64,000 nt of DNA from assembly GCA_021737645.1 (NCBI GenBank), contig JAIPDO010000007.1, positions 1 to 64,000 on the forward strand, written 5' to 3'. Within the stretch, counting starts at the first letter, position 1. Each line of letters starts with the position of its first letter. The notes beneath the pieces are model-generated. The model saw only the letters and a program-made list of their open reading frames with translations, ran no database searches and was not told where the DNA came from. Position numbers and translations under genes: made by a program. The DNA is from Desulfarculaceae bacterium. GTDB taxonomy: Bacteria; Desulfobacterota; Desulfarculia; Desulfarculales; Desulfarculaceae. Below, piece after piece: positions 9,578-18,000 of the stretch.

Positions 9578-10981
9578 CTACCTCACCGGCCGGCATTTCC
9601 AGAAGTAGTTGTGGAACCCACCCAGATCGTGCATGCGGCGCAGGGTGAGCTTAACCGGCGTGCCCAGTTCCACACTGGTGGGATCGGCGTCGGTCATCAG
9701 GCCGTAGAAACGGGCCCCGTTTTCCATCTGCACCACGGTCTGCACTATCACCGGGTCGTCGGGCCTTCCGGCCAGATTGTCCCGGCTGAAGGTGAAGACC
9801 TCTCCGGCCATGCCGCTCAGACGCACCGTGTCAAACTGGTCCACGCTGCGGCAGTTGTCGCAGATGCGCTGGATGGGGAAGGCCGCAGTGCCGCACTCCC
9901 GGCACTTGCTGCCCCGGCAGCGCAACAGGGAGTCGCGTTCCCGCCAGGTCACAGTGGCCGAGGGCACCAGGCGAAAAGGTTCGCCCGGCTGCGGCTCCAC
10001 CAGCCCGTTGAAGCTGAGGAAGCGTGCATAGGAGTTGATGGCGCGGCGGCTCTCCAGCTGCTGGAGCACACTCACCGCGGGCAGGACCGGCTGGGCCTTC
10101 ACCTCGAACAACAGGGCCTGAGCACCGTCGCCGTAGGCGGCCACCAGAATCTTTTCGCCGGGCTGGGCTTGCTCCAAGACGGCGGCCATCATCACCAGCG
10201 GATGGGCCGTCCCGCAGAACCCGACCGTCTCCAAAAGGGAGTCCACGGCCTGGCCCGCATCGTTAAGCCCGGTTTTCTTCAATATTCCCATGGCCGAACG
10301 GGGGTCCGGCGCGGGGATGATGGCCTTGGCGATGTCCTCGGACTTCAGGCCCATCTTGCTCATCAGGCCCTTTACCGCCTGGGCAGTGACCCGGAGGTAG
10401 CCCTCGCCGGTGACGAAGCGGCCTTCCCAGGACTGCACGTAGGTGTCCTCCTGAGTGCGCCACACATCATTGATCTCGTCGGTTACCGCGTAGCCACCCA
10501 GGTAGGCCACCGGCGCATCGCCGCCGCCCACCAAGACCGCCGCCCCGGCGTCGCCGAAGAGCTGCTCCTGGTCGGAGCGGGGATAGCCCAGGCGCTTCTC
10601 GCCGGAGGCCACCAGCACCTTGCCATCGCCAGCGGTGTCCAGGGCCAGTTTCAATGCGCCCAGCCCGGAACGCAGGGAGTTACCCAGGTCCAGGGTCTCC
10701 ATATTGCCTCCAAGGTCCAGGACCGTGGCCAACATGGCAGCGGTGGCCTTTTCCTTGTAAGGGGCGGTGGTGGAAGCGAAATATAGCGCCTGCACCCCGT
10801 CGCGCCCTCCGGCCTCCAGGGCAGCCCCGGCGGCCTCGGCGGCCATGGTCAGGGAGTCCTCGTCGCTGCCCGCCACGCTGCGGCAGCCTTTTTGGGCGCC
10901 CCGCTCCCAAGCCCCCCCGATGGTTTTTCGCTCAATCTTGAGATAGGGAATATGAGCAGCGGCTGTAAAAATGCCCGCCAT
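9578..10981 (-). CDS. HMG-CoA synthase-like domain fused to C-terminal Zn-ribbon/OB-fold (DUF35)
   Basis: 467 aa; thiolase-fold N-terminal half, then CRGSKCRECGTAAFPIQRICDNC Zn-ribbon and OB-fold; adjacent to thiolase. Confidence 0.82.
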   Translation of the reverse strand: MAGIFTAAAHIPYLKIERKTIGGAWERGAQKGCRSVAGSDEDSLTMAAEAAGAALEAGGRDGVQALYFASTTAPYKEKATAAMLATVLDLGGNMETLDLGNSLRSGLGALKLALDTAGDGKVLVASGEKRLGYPRSDQEQLFGDAGAAVLVGGGDAPVAYLGGYAVTDEINDVWRTQEDTYVQSWEGRFVTGEGYLRVTAQAVKGLMSKMGLKSEDIAKAIIPAPDPRSAMGILKKTGLNDAGQAVDSLLETVGFCGTAHPLVMMAAVLEQAQPGEKILVAAYGDGAQALLFEVKAQPVLPAVSVLQQLESRRAINSYARFLSFNGLVEPQPGEPFRLVPSATVTWRERDSLLRCRGSKCRECGTAAFPIQRICDNCRSVDQFDTVRLSGMAGEVFTFSRDNLAGRPDDPVIVQTVVQMENGARFYGLMTDADPTSVELGTPVKLTLRRMHDLGGFHNYFWKCRPVR

Positions 10982-11027
10982 TATCTGATCCTCCTGCTTA
11001 ATTAAAATCCATCAGGCCCCTTCAGGC

Positions 11028-12683
11028 TTAGATGGTTCGAACCGGCTGATACTCGCCAAATACCTCGCGCAGCACGCCGCAGATCTCGCCCAAGCTGGCG
11101 TAGGCCTCCACCGCCGCGATAATCACCGGCATCAGGGCTCCGTCGCCCTGGGCGTTTTGTTTGAGAGCGGCCAAGGCGCCGTCCACCTTGTCCTGGCTGC
11201 GCCGACTCTTCAGGGCTTGCAGCCGCTGAATCTGGTCCTGCTCCGCCTGGGGGTTGGACTCGACCAAAACCTCTTGCTCGTCTTCCTCGATGGCGTACTT
11301 GTTCACGCCCACCACCACCTGTTCGCCGAGCTCGACCTCTTTCTGAATATCGTAGGCCCGGCGCTCGATCTCTTTTTGCACGAAGCCCTTTTCGATGGCT
11401 TCCACCGCGCCGCCCATTTCCTGGACCTCGGCCATCAGCTCCTTGATGCGCGCGTAGAGCTGGTTGGTCAGGGCTTCCAGGTAATAGGAGCCGCCCATGG
11501 GGTCTATGGTGTCGGTGACCCCGGTCTCCTCGCGCAGTATCTGCTGAGTGCGCAGGCTGGTGCGCACCGATTCCTCGGTAGGCAGGCTGAGCGCCTCGTC
11601 GTAGGAGCAGGCGGCGATGGACTGAGCCCCGGCCAGCACCGCGGCCAGAGTCTGGTAAGCCACCCGCACCACGTTGTTCAGGGGCTGTTGGGCGGTCAGG
11701 CTGGCTCCGCTGGTCTGGGTGTGGAAGCGCAGCATGCACGAACGCGGGTCCTTGGCGCCAAAGCGGTCCCTGAGCATCTCGGCCCAGATGCGCCGGGCAG
11801 CCCGGTATTTGGCCACCTCTTCGAAAATCTTGTTGTTGGTGTTGAAAATCCAGCTGATGCGCGGAGCGAACTTGTCGATATCCAAACCAGCCTCAAGACC
11901 GGCCTCGATGTAGGCGATGGCGTTGCTGAAAGCAAAGGCTATTTCCTGTACCGCCGAACAGCCCGCCTCTCGCATATGGTAGCCGGCCACGTTGATGGTG
12001 TTGAAGCGCGGCGCGTTATTGCTGCAATAGGCGAAGATATCGGTGACCAGCCGGATGGACGGCTTGGGCGGGAAGATGTAGGTGCCCCGCACCGTGTACT
12101 CCTTGAGCACGTCGTTTTGCAGGGTGCCCCGCAGCACCTTGGGCTCCAGGCCCTGCTTCTTGCCGATGCTCACGTACATGGCCAACATGATGGCCGAGGG
12201 CGCGTTGATGGTCATGGAGGTGGAAAGCTTGTCCAGGGGCAGGCCCTCGAAGATAACCTCCATGTCCTCCAGGGTGTCAACCGGCACCCCCACCTTGCCC
12301 ACCTCTCCGGCGGACATGGGATGGTCCGAGTCGTAGCCGATCTGGGTGGGCAAATCGAAAGCCACGCTCAGGCCGGTCTGACCCTGCTCCAGCAGATAGC
12401 GGAAGCGGGCGTTGGTGTCTTTGGGCGAGTCATAGCCCGAATACTGGCGCACCGTCCAGGGGCGGCCCAGGTACATGCTGGGGTACACCCCGCGCGCAAA
12501 GGGATGCTCGCCGGGGAAGCCCAACTGCTCAAGGTAGTCCTGTTCCTGCACGTCGGCGGGAGTGTAGAGGCTCTCCACCGGGTCTCCCCAGTCGGTGTGG
12601 CGGGGAGACAACTTTGCCAGACCGGGGTCGCTTTGGGCCCACCTGGCTTTTTCTACTTTTATCTTGTTCTGGTCCATGGACAC
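11028..12683 (-). CDS. B12-dependent acyl-CoA mutase large subunit (methylmalonyl-CoA mutase family)
   Basis: 551 aa; YPSMYLGRPWTVRQYSGY, SVAFDLPTQIGYDSDHP, GYHMREAG, DPMGGSYYLE. Confidence 0.92.
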   Translation of the reverse strand: MSMDQNKIKVEKARWAQSDPGLAKLSPRHTDWGDPVESLYTPADVQEQDYLEQLGFPGEHPFARGVYPSMYLGRPWTVRQYSGYDSPKDTNARFRYLLEQGQTGLSVAFDLPTQIGYDSDHPMSAGEVGKVGVPVDTLEDMEVIFEGLPLDKLSTSMTINAPSAIMLAMYVSIGKKQGLEPKVLRGTLQNDVLKEYTVRGTYIFPPKPSIRLVTDIFAYCSNNAPRFNTINVAGYHMREAGCSAVQEIAFAFSNAIAYIEAGLEAGLDIDKFAPRISWIFNTNNKIFEEVAKYRAARRIWAEMLRDRFGAKDPRSCMLRFHTQTSGASLTAQQPLNNVVRVAYQTLAAVLAGAQSIAACSYDEALSLPTEESVRTSLRTQQILREETGVTDTIDPMGGSYYLEALTNQLYARIKELMAEVQEMGGAVEAIEKGFVQKEIERRAYDIQKEVELGEQVVVGVNKYAIEEDEQEVLVESNPQAEQDQIQRLQALKSRRSQDKVDGALAALKQNAQGDGALMPVIIAAVEAYASLGEICGVLREVFGEYQPVRTI

Positions 12684-12702
12684 AGCTCCGCTCTCCCGGC
12701 TT

Positions 12703-13110
12703 TCAGCTCAGGGACACGTTGTTCCTGATGAACTCGGCAATTTCGGTCATGGTGGTGCCGGGCCCGAAGATTTCCTTGACGCCTTTTTCCCTGAGGGCCA
12801 CGCGGTCCTTGGGTGGCACGATGCCCCCGGCCACCAACAGAATGTGGGCCGCGTCCTTTTCGCGCAATAGCTGGGCCACCCGGGGCAGGTGTTGGTTGTG
12901 GGCTCCGGACAAGGTGCTCAGGGCGATGACGTCCACATCCTCCTGCATGGCGGCGGCCACGATGGCTTCGGGAGTCTGGCGCAGGCCGGTGTAGATTACC
13001 TCCATGCCCGCGTCCTTGAGACCGGCGCAAACCACCTTTATGCCGCGGTCGTGCCCGTCCAGGCCGGGCTTGGCCGCCAGAACTCGAATACGTTTACTCA
13101 TGACTATCAA
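12703..13110 (-). CDS. cobalamin-binding small subunit of acyl-CoA mutase
   Basis: [13 protein letters not shown] (DxHxxG), [21 protein letters not shown]. Confidence 0.92.
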   Translation of the reverse strand: MIVMSKRIRVLAAKPGLDGHDRGIKVVCAGLKDAGMEVIYTGLRQTPEAIVAAAMQEDVDVIALSTLSGAHNQHLPRVAQLLREKDAAHILLVAGGIVPPKDRVALREKGVKEIFGPGTTMTEIAEFIRNNVSLS

Positions 13111-13134
13111 GCTCCTTTTACCTACAGGCCCGGC

Positions 13135-14676
13135 CTACAGGGGGACGTTGCCGTGCTTGCGCCACGGTTTGGGTTCCTGCTTGTCCTCCAGGGACTGGAG
13201 GGCCTGCACCAGATAGCGCCGGGTGTCGCCGGGCAGGATCACCGCATCCACATGCAGCTTTCTGGCCACGTTGTAGGGGTTGGCGAACTTCTCCCGGTAC
13301 TCCTCGATCTTGGCCTGGCGGGTGGCCTCGGGGTCGTCGGACTTGGCGATGTCCTTGGCGTAGACGATATCCACCGCGCCCTCGGCCCCCATCACCGCCA
13401 CCTCGGCCGAAGGCCAGGCCCACACCTGATCCGCACCCAACTGCTTGGAACACATGGCCTGATAGGCTCCGCCGTAGGCCTTGCGCAAAATGATGGTGAT
13501 CTTGGGGACCGTGGCCTCGGAGTAGGCGTAGATCATTTTGGCCCCGTGGCGGATGATGCCGCTGTACTCGTGCTTGACCCCGGGCAGATAGCCCGGCACG
13601 TCCACCAGGCTCACCAGGGGGACGTTGAAGGCGTCGCAGGTGCGAACGAAGCGGGCGGCTTTGTCCGAGGCGTCGCTGTCCAGGGCCCCTCCCAAATGGC
13701 GCGACTGGTTGGCGATGATGCCCACCGAGCGCCCGGCCACCCGGCCGAAGCCGACCACGATGTTGGGCGCGTACAGGGCCTTGATTTCCATGAAGTCGCC
13801 GCCGTCGACCAGGCGGGAGATGACCTCGCGCACATCGAAGAACTTTTTGCGGTCCTCGGGGATGAGCTTATGGATATCCTCGTCAAAGGGCGCCTCGTCC
13901 GAGGCGTCCAAGAGCGGAGGGGCGTTACGAGCGTTGCTGGGCAAGAAGGATAGCAGTCGCTTTGTCTGCTCCAGGCAGTCATGGTCGTCCTTGGCGGCCA
14001 GGTCGCAGTTGCCCGATATCTTGGTGTGGATGCGTGGCCCGCCCAGTTTTTCCATGGTCACGTCTTCGCCGGTGACCGACATGATGACCTTGGGGCCGGT
14101 GATGAACATGTATGAGGTCTTTTTGACCATGAACACGAAGTCGGTCATGGCCGGCGAATAGACCGCGCCACCGGCGCAGTTGCCCATGATCAGAGAGATC
14201 TGGGGCACCACCCCGCTGGCATTGACGTTGCGCTTGAAGATGAGGCCGTACCCGGCCAGGCCCTCTGCGCCTTCCTGCACCCTGGCCCCGGCCGAATCGT
14301 TTATGCCCACGATGGGGGCCCCGGCCTTGACCGCCAAGTCCATGATGGTGCAGATCTTCTGGGAGTGCATGTCCCCCAAGCTGCCGCCCATTACCGTGGC
14401 GTCCTGGGCAAAAGCGAAGACCGTGCGGCCGTCCACCTTGCCGTAGCCGGTCACCACGCCGTCGCCGGGCATATGTTTTTCTTCCAGGCCAAAATCGCGG
14501 CAGGTGTGGTCGGTCAACAAGCCCACCTCGATGAAGGTGTCCTTGTCGAACAGGAAGTCCAAGCGCTCCCGGGCGGTGAGCTTGCCTTTGGCGTGCTCCC
14601 GCTCGATGCGCTTGATCCCGCCTCCCAGACGATGCTCTTGGTTCTTCTGCTCGAGCTGCTCGATGAAATGATCCAT
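13135..14676 (-). CDS. acyl-CoA carboxylase/decarboxylase carboxyltransferase (propionyl-CoA carboxylase beta-like)
   Basis: 513 aa; INDSAGARVQEG, GNCAGGAVYSPA, DVPGYLPGVKHEYSGIIRHGAK, RKAYGGAYQAM. Confidence 0.9.
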   Translation of the reverse strand: MDHFIEQLEQKNQEHRLGGGIKRIEREHAKGKLTARERLDFLFDKDTFIEVGLLTDHTCRDFGLEEKHMPGDGVVTGYGKVDGRTVFAFAQDATVMGGSLGDMHSQKICTIMDLAVKAGAPIVGINDSAGARVQEGAEGLAGYGLIFKRNVNASGVVPQISLIMGNCAGGAVYSPAMTDFVFMVKKTSYMFITGPKVIMSVTGEDVTMEKLGGPRIHTKISGNCDLAAKDDHDCLEQTKRLLSFLPSNARNAPPLLDASDEAPFDEDIHKLIPEDRKKFFDVREVISRLVDGGDFMEIKALYAPNIVVGFGRVAGRSVGIIANQSRHLGGALDSDASDKAARFVRTCDAFNVPLVSLVDVPGYLPGVKHEYSGIIRHGAKMIYAYSEATVPKITIILRKAYGGAYQAMCSKQLGADQVWAWPSAEVAVMGAEGAVDIVYAKDIAKSDDPEATRQAKIEEYREKFANPYNVARKLHVDAVILPGDTRRYLVQALQSLEDKQEPKPWRKHGNVPL

Positions 14677-14685
14677 GACCCCGCC

Positions 14686-15840
14686 CTAGAATCCACACTC
14701 TTTGGAGATGACGATGCGTTGCACCTCAGAGGTGCCCTCTGTCACGGTGTACAGGCGGCCGTCGCGCCAGTGACGCTGGATGGGGTACTCCATCATGTAG
14801 CCGTAGCCGCCATGGATCTGCATGCCGGTGTTGGTGATATTCTGCAGAAGCTCGGCGCAGAACAGCTTGACCATGGAGGATTCCTTCTTCACGTTGGCCC
14901 CGGCCTCGTACAAACGAGCCACCCGCCACACGTAGGTGCGCATCACGTCGATGTAGGTGGCCATCTCGGCCAGTTTGAAGGAGGTGTTCTGGAACTTGAT
15001 GATGGGCTTGCCGAACTGAACCCGTTGCTTGGCGTACTCCACGCTGAGGTCGTAGGCCGCTTGCGCGGTGCCCAGGCAGCGGGCTCCGTAGGTGATGCGC
15101 CCGGAGATCAGGATGTCCTCCAGTTGCTGGAAGCCACCGCACTCCTTGCCGCCGATGAGGTTTTCGGCCGGTACCCGGCAGTCCTCGAACACCAGTTCGC
15201 CGGTCTCGGCGGCGTGGTTGCCCACCTTGTCCAGCTTCTTGCTCACCGTGAAGCCCGGGGTGCCCTTGTCCACCAGGAACAGGTTGATGCCCAGGCCCCG
15301 TTTGTCGGGCTGGGTGTAGGCGGCCACGATCACGTAATCGCAGATGGGCGCGTTGGTGATGAACATCTTGGTGCCGTTGATCACGTATTCGTCGCCATCG
15401 CGCACCGCGCGGGTCTGAATGGAGGCGGCGTCGGAGCCCACGTTGGGCTCGGTAAGCCCGAAGGCTGCGATTTTTTTGCCCTGGATGGCCGGAATCAGGT
15501 ACTTCTCTTTTTGTTCCTGGGAGCCGTGCAGAAAGATGGGCATGGTGCCAAGGCCGCTGTGGGCCACGATGGCCCCGCAGAAACCGGCGTTTATCCGGCA
15601 AACCTGCTCGATCATGATGCACTCGCTGAGCTTGTCCGCGCCGCCGCCGCCCAACTCTTCGGGGTAGCGGGGGCACAAAAAGCCCATCTCGGCCATCTTG
15701 GTGAACAGAGCCAGGGGAGTGTGCCCCGTCTCTTCAGCCTCGTCTACCATGGGGGCCAAGACCTCGTCGGCGAAGTCGGCCATCATATCCTGGAATATTC
15801 TCTGCTCTTCGGTGAGCTCGGAGGTGTTGTATTGCATCAC
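14686..15840 (-). CDS. acyl-CoA dehydrogenase
   Basis: FGLTEPNVGSDAAS, QIHGGYGYMMEYPIQRHWRDGRLYTVTEGTSEVQR. Confidence 0.92.
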   Translation of the reverse strand: MMQYNTSELTEEQRIFQDMMADFADEVLAPMVDEAEETGHTPLALFTKMAEMGFLCPRYPEELGGGGADKLSECIMIEQVCRINAGFCGAIVAHSGLGTMPIFLHGSQEQKEKYLIPAIQGKKIAAFGLTEPNVGSDAASIQTRAVRDGDEYVINGTKMFITNAPICDYVIVAAYTQPDKRGLGINLFLVDKGTPGFTVSKKLDKVGNHAAETGELVFEDCRVPAENLIGGKECGGFQQLEDILISGRITYGARCLGTAQAAYDLSVEYAKQRVQFGKPIIKFQNTSFKLAEMATYIDVMRTYVWRVARLYEAGANVKKESSMVKLFCAELLQNITNTGMQIHGGYGYMMEYPIQRHWRDGRLYTVTEGTSEVQRIVISKECGF

Positions 15841-15889
15841 TGCCTCACTTGGTTTTTTTTAAATAGTCGTATGTCTAGGGCAAGGTGCT

Positions 15890-16675
15890 TTACTTGCCCT
15901 GGAATTTCGGCTCACGTTTTTCAAACAGCGCCTTGATGCCCTCTTGGCGGTCCTCGCTGGTGAACAGCAGGCACTCCACCATGGCCTCGTAATCCAGCCC
16001 GGCCCTGAGCCCGGTTTCCTGGGAGGCGTTGATGGCCTTTTTGGCCCATTTGAGGGCCAGGCTGCTCTTGGCCGCGATTTTTTTGGCCACGGCCATGACC
16101 TGCTCCTCAAGCTCATCCGCCGGGTAGACCTGGTTGACGATACCCAAGCGCAGGGCCTCGTCGGCCTTGATGAACTCGCCGGTGAAGATAAGCTCCTTGG
16201 TCTTGGCCACCCCCACCAAGCGGGGCAGGCGCTGGGTGCCCCCGCCTCCGGGCATGATGCCCAGGCGTATCTCGGGCAGGCCCATCAGGGAGCGATCCGA
16301 GGCAAAGCGCAGGTCGCAGGCCAGGGCGAACTCAAGCCCGCCGCCCAGGCACAGGCCGTCGATCATGGCGATCACCGGGCGGTCCAGGCGCTCGAACTGG
16401 GAGTAGAAACCCTGTGCAAGGGTGTCCATGAAGTTTTCCATGTCCAAGGGGCTGTACTTGGCCAGTTCCTTGACGTCCGAGCCGGCCACGAAGGCCTTGT
16501 CACCGGCCCCGGACACCACCAGAACCCTTATAGACGGGTCACCCTGCACCTTGGCCAACACGTCGGCCATTTCCAGGCGGGCGGCCCGGTTGAGGGCGTT
16601 GCGCACCTCGGGCCGGTTGATGACGAGTTGGCCGATGCCCTCCCGGACCTCAAAAATGATGTTTTGATACTCCAT
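15890..16675 (-). CDS. enoyl-CoA hydratase/isomerase
   Basis: FVAGSDVKEL, GGGLEFALACDLRFAS, GIMPGGGGTQRLPRLVG; ORF trimmed to MEYQNIIFEV start. Confidence 0.9.
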   Translation of the reverse strand: MEYQNIIFEVREGIGQLVINRPEVRNALNRAARLEMADVLAKVQGDPSIRVLVVSGAGDKAFVAGSDVKELAKYSPLDMENFMDTLAQGFYSQFERLDRPVIAMIDGLCLGGGLEFALACDLRFASDRSLMGLPEIRLGIMPGGGGTQRLPRLVGVAKTKELIFTGEFIKADEALRLGIVNQVYPADELEEQVMAVAKKIAAKSSLALKWAKKAINASQETGLRAGLDYEAMVECLLFTSEDRQEGIKALFEKREPKFQGK

Positions 16676-16902
16676 ATTGTCTGTTTCCCCGCTCAAGATC
16701 TGTTTTGGTGTCGAGCTTTGCCGGTGCTTGCGGCAGCCACATCCCGTGTCGGCTGCGTCACTGCCGTTTATCATAAATATGATTTTATATTAAATTACAT
16801 TATTCGGCTGCGATGACAAGAAAAAAGTTGATTAGGTTATTTTAAATTTAATTTTTTGGGTGGTTACCGTAATGGCCGCCAGGCAGTCCCCCGGGCTTGC
16901 CG

Positions 16903-17616
16903 CTATTGGTAAAATCCGGTTTCTTGACGATATTCCAGGGCGCGGGTTATTCGTTGCTTGCTGGCCGCGATGTGCTTGCTGGTGGTTTCGATCGCGGTTT
17001 GGGCGTCTCTCCTGCCCAGGGCATCCAATATTTTCCGGTGCTCGGCGGATACTTCCCGCACTTGGGGCGCTTCCAAATATTCAGGGGGGTATTTCAGGTA
17101 CAGTTTTTCATAAATATCGCCGAGCATGGTGTTAATGACATCGTTGCCCGAGTATTCGGCCAGCTTAAGATGGAAGCGTGCATCCACCAAAATGATCTTC
17201 CGGTTGGGGCCACCCGCGGCTTCACGGTTGTATTTGCGAAAAAGAACCTTGATTTCCTCGATGTCCGACATGGTGATGTTCTCGATGATCTGGGGGATTA
17301 TGTAGCGTTCAAGAGCCTCGCGGGCCTCGTAGAGTTCCATGGCTTCTTCTTGGGTGATCTCACCCACGAAATACCCTTTATTGGGTATGTAGTTGACAAA
17401 GCCGTTGGCCTCCAGGCGATTGAGGGCCTGAATCACCGGAGTGACGCTGGTATCGATTCGTTTGCTTAGGTCGCTGTAAATAATTTTTTGGCCGGGCGCC
17501 AGCTGGTTCAGGTAGATCATGTTTTTGATACGCCTGTGGGCCTCCTCGATGGCCATGCCCCTTTTGCCCGTTGTTATCCCTTGGCCTTTGCTTTTTACAG
17601 CCATTTTGTTTATCAC
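16903..17616 (-). CDS. GntR-family (FadR/FCD) transcriptional regulator, paralog 1
   Basis: winged-HTH with TSVTPVIQALNRLEANGFVNYIPNKGYFVGEI plus C-terminal FCD-like helical domain; start could be internal (MAVKSKG). Confidence 0.88.
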   Translation of the reverse strand: MINKMAVKSKGQGITTGKRGMAIEEAHRRIKNMIYLNQLAPGQKIIYSDLSKRIDTSVTPVIQALNRLEANGFVNYIPNKGYFVGEITQEEAMELYEAREALERYIIPQIIENITMSDIEEIKVLFRKYNREAAGGPNRKIILVDARFHLKLAEYSGNDVINTMLGDIYEKLYLKYPPEYLEAPQVREVSAEHRKILDALGRRDAQTAIETTSKHIAASKQRITRALEYRQETGFYQ

Positions 17617-17841
17617 CTTTTCGCACCGTCATTATTATCGTATATTTGATTTTTATTTTAATTATATTATACTCGACCGGCAAGTAATTAATTGAGGCAA
17701 CGCCACGACGATATATACTGAGTCATTTCTACTAATTATATGATGCACCCACGCAAGAGTTCGTGCGGTGCTGTTGGTCATCCCACACATTAAGGAATAA
17801 AAAATGATTGACATGCTGCTAAAGTTAAATGAAATATTACG

Positions 17842-17856
17842 TAACGCATTGCAGAT
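17842..17856. promoter_or_regulatory. candidate operator (left site of tandem pair): TAACGCATTGCAGAT
   Basis: matches consensus TAACGCAWTGCGTTA in the left half; starts 20 bp before the perfect site. Confidence 0.5.
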
Positions 17857-17857
17857 C

Positions 17858-17880
17858 ATGATAACGCATTGCGTTATCAT
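17858..17880. promoter_or_regulatory. perfect 23-bp palindromic operator ATGATAACGCA-T-TGCGTTATCAT
   Basis: 11-bp arms perfectly complementary around position 17869; between GntR 1 (-) and the PaaK-like gene (+). Confidence 0.7.
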
Positions 17881-18000
17881 TCGTCAGGTGCCGGCAGGCC
17901 GAACCCGCCGAAGAGCCGGTAGCCGGCCCACGGCGAAGCACCTGGACCCGGCGGACCGGTATAAACTTGTATTCTGCCGACATTTGGAAAGGAGCTAACT

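Noticed and set aside
11028-13110. Isobutyryl-CoA or 2-hydroxyisobutyryl-CoA mutase (acetone/isopropanol-type pathway)
   Set aside because: Subunit sizes fit, but Tyr (RQYSG) and Arg (VRGTYI) of the methylmalonyl-CoA class are conserved.
13135-16675. Classical liu (leucine/isovalerate) operon
   Set aside because: ACAD, carboxyltransferase and ECH order is similar, but the biotin-containing subunit and HMG-CoA lyase are missing and the carboxyltransferase resembles propionyl-CoA carboxylase.
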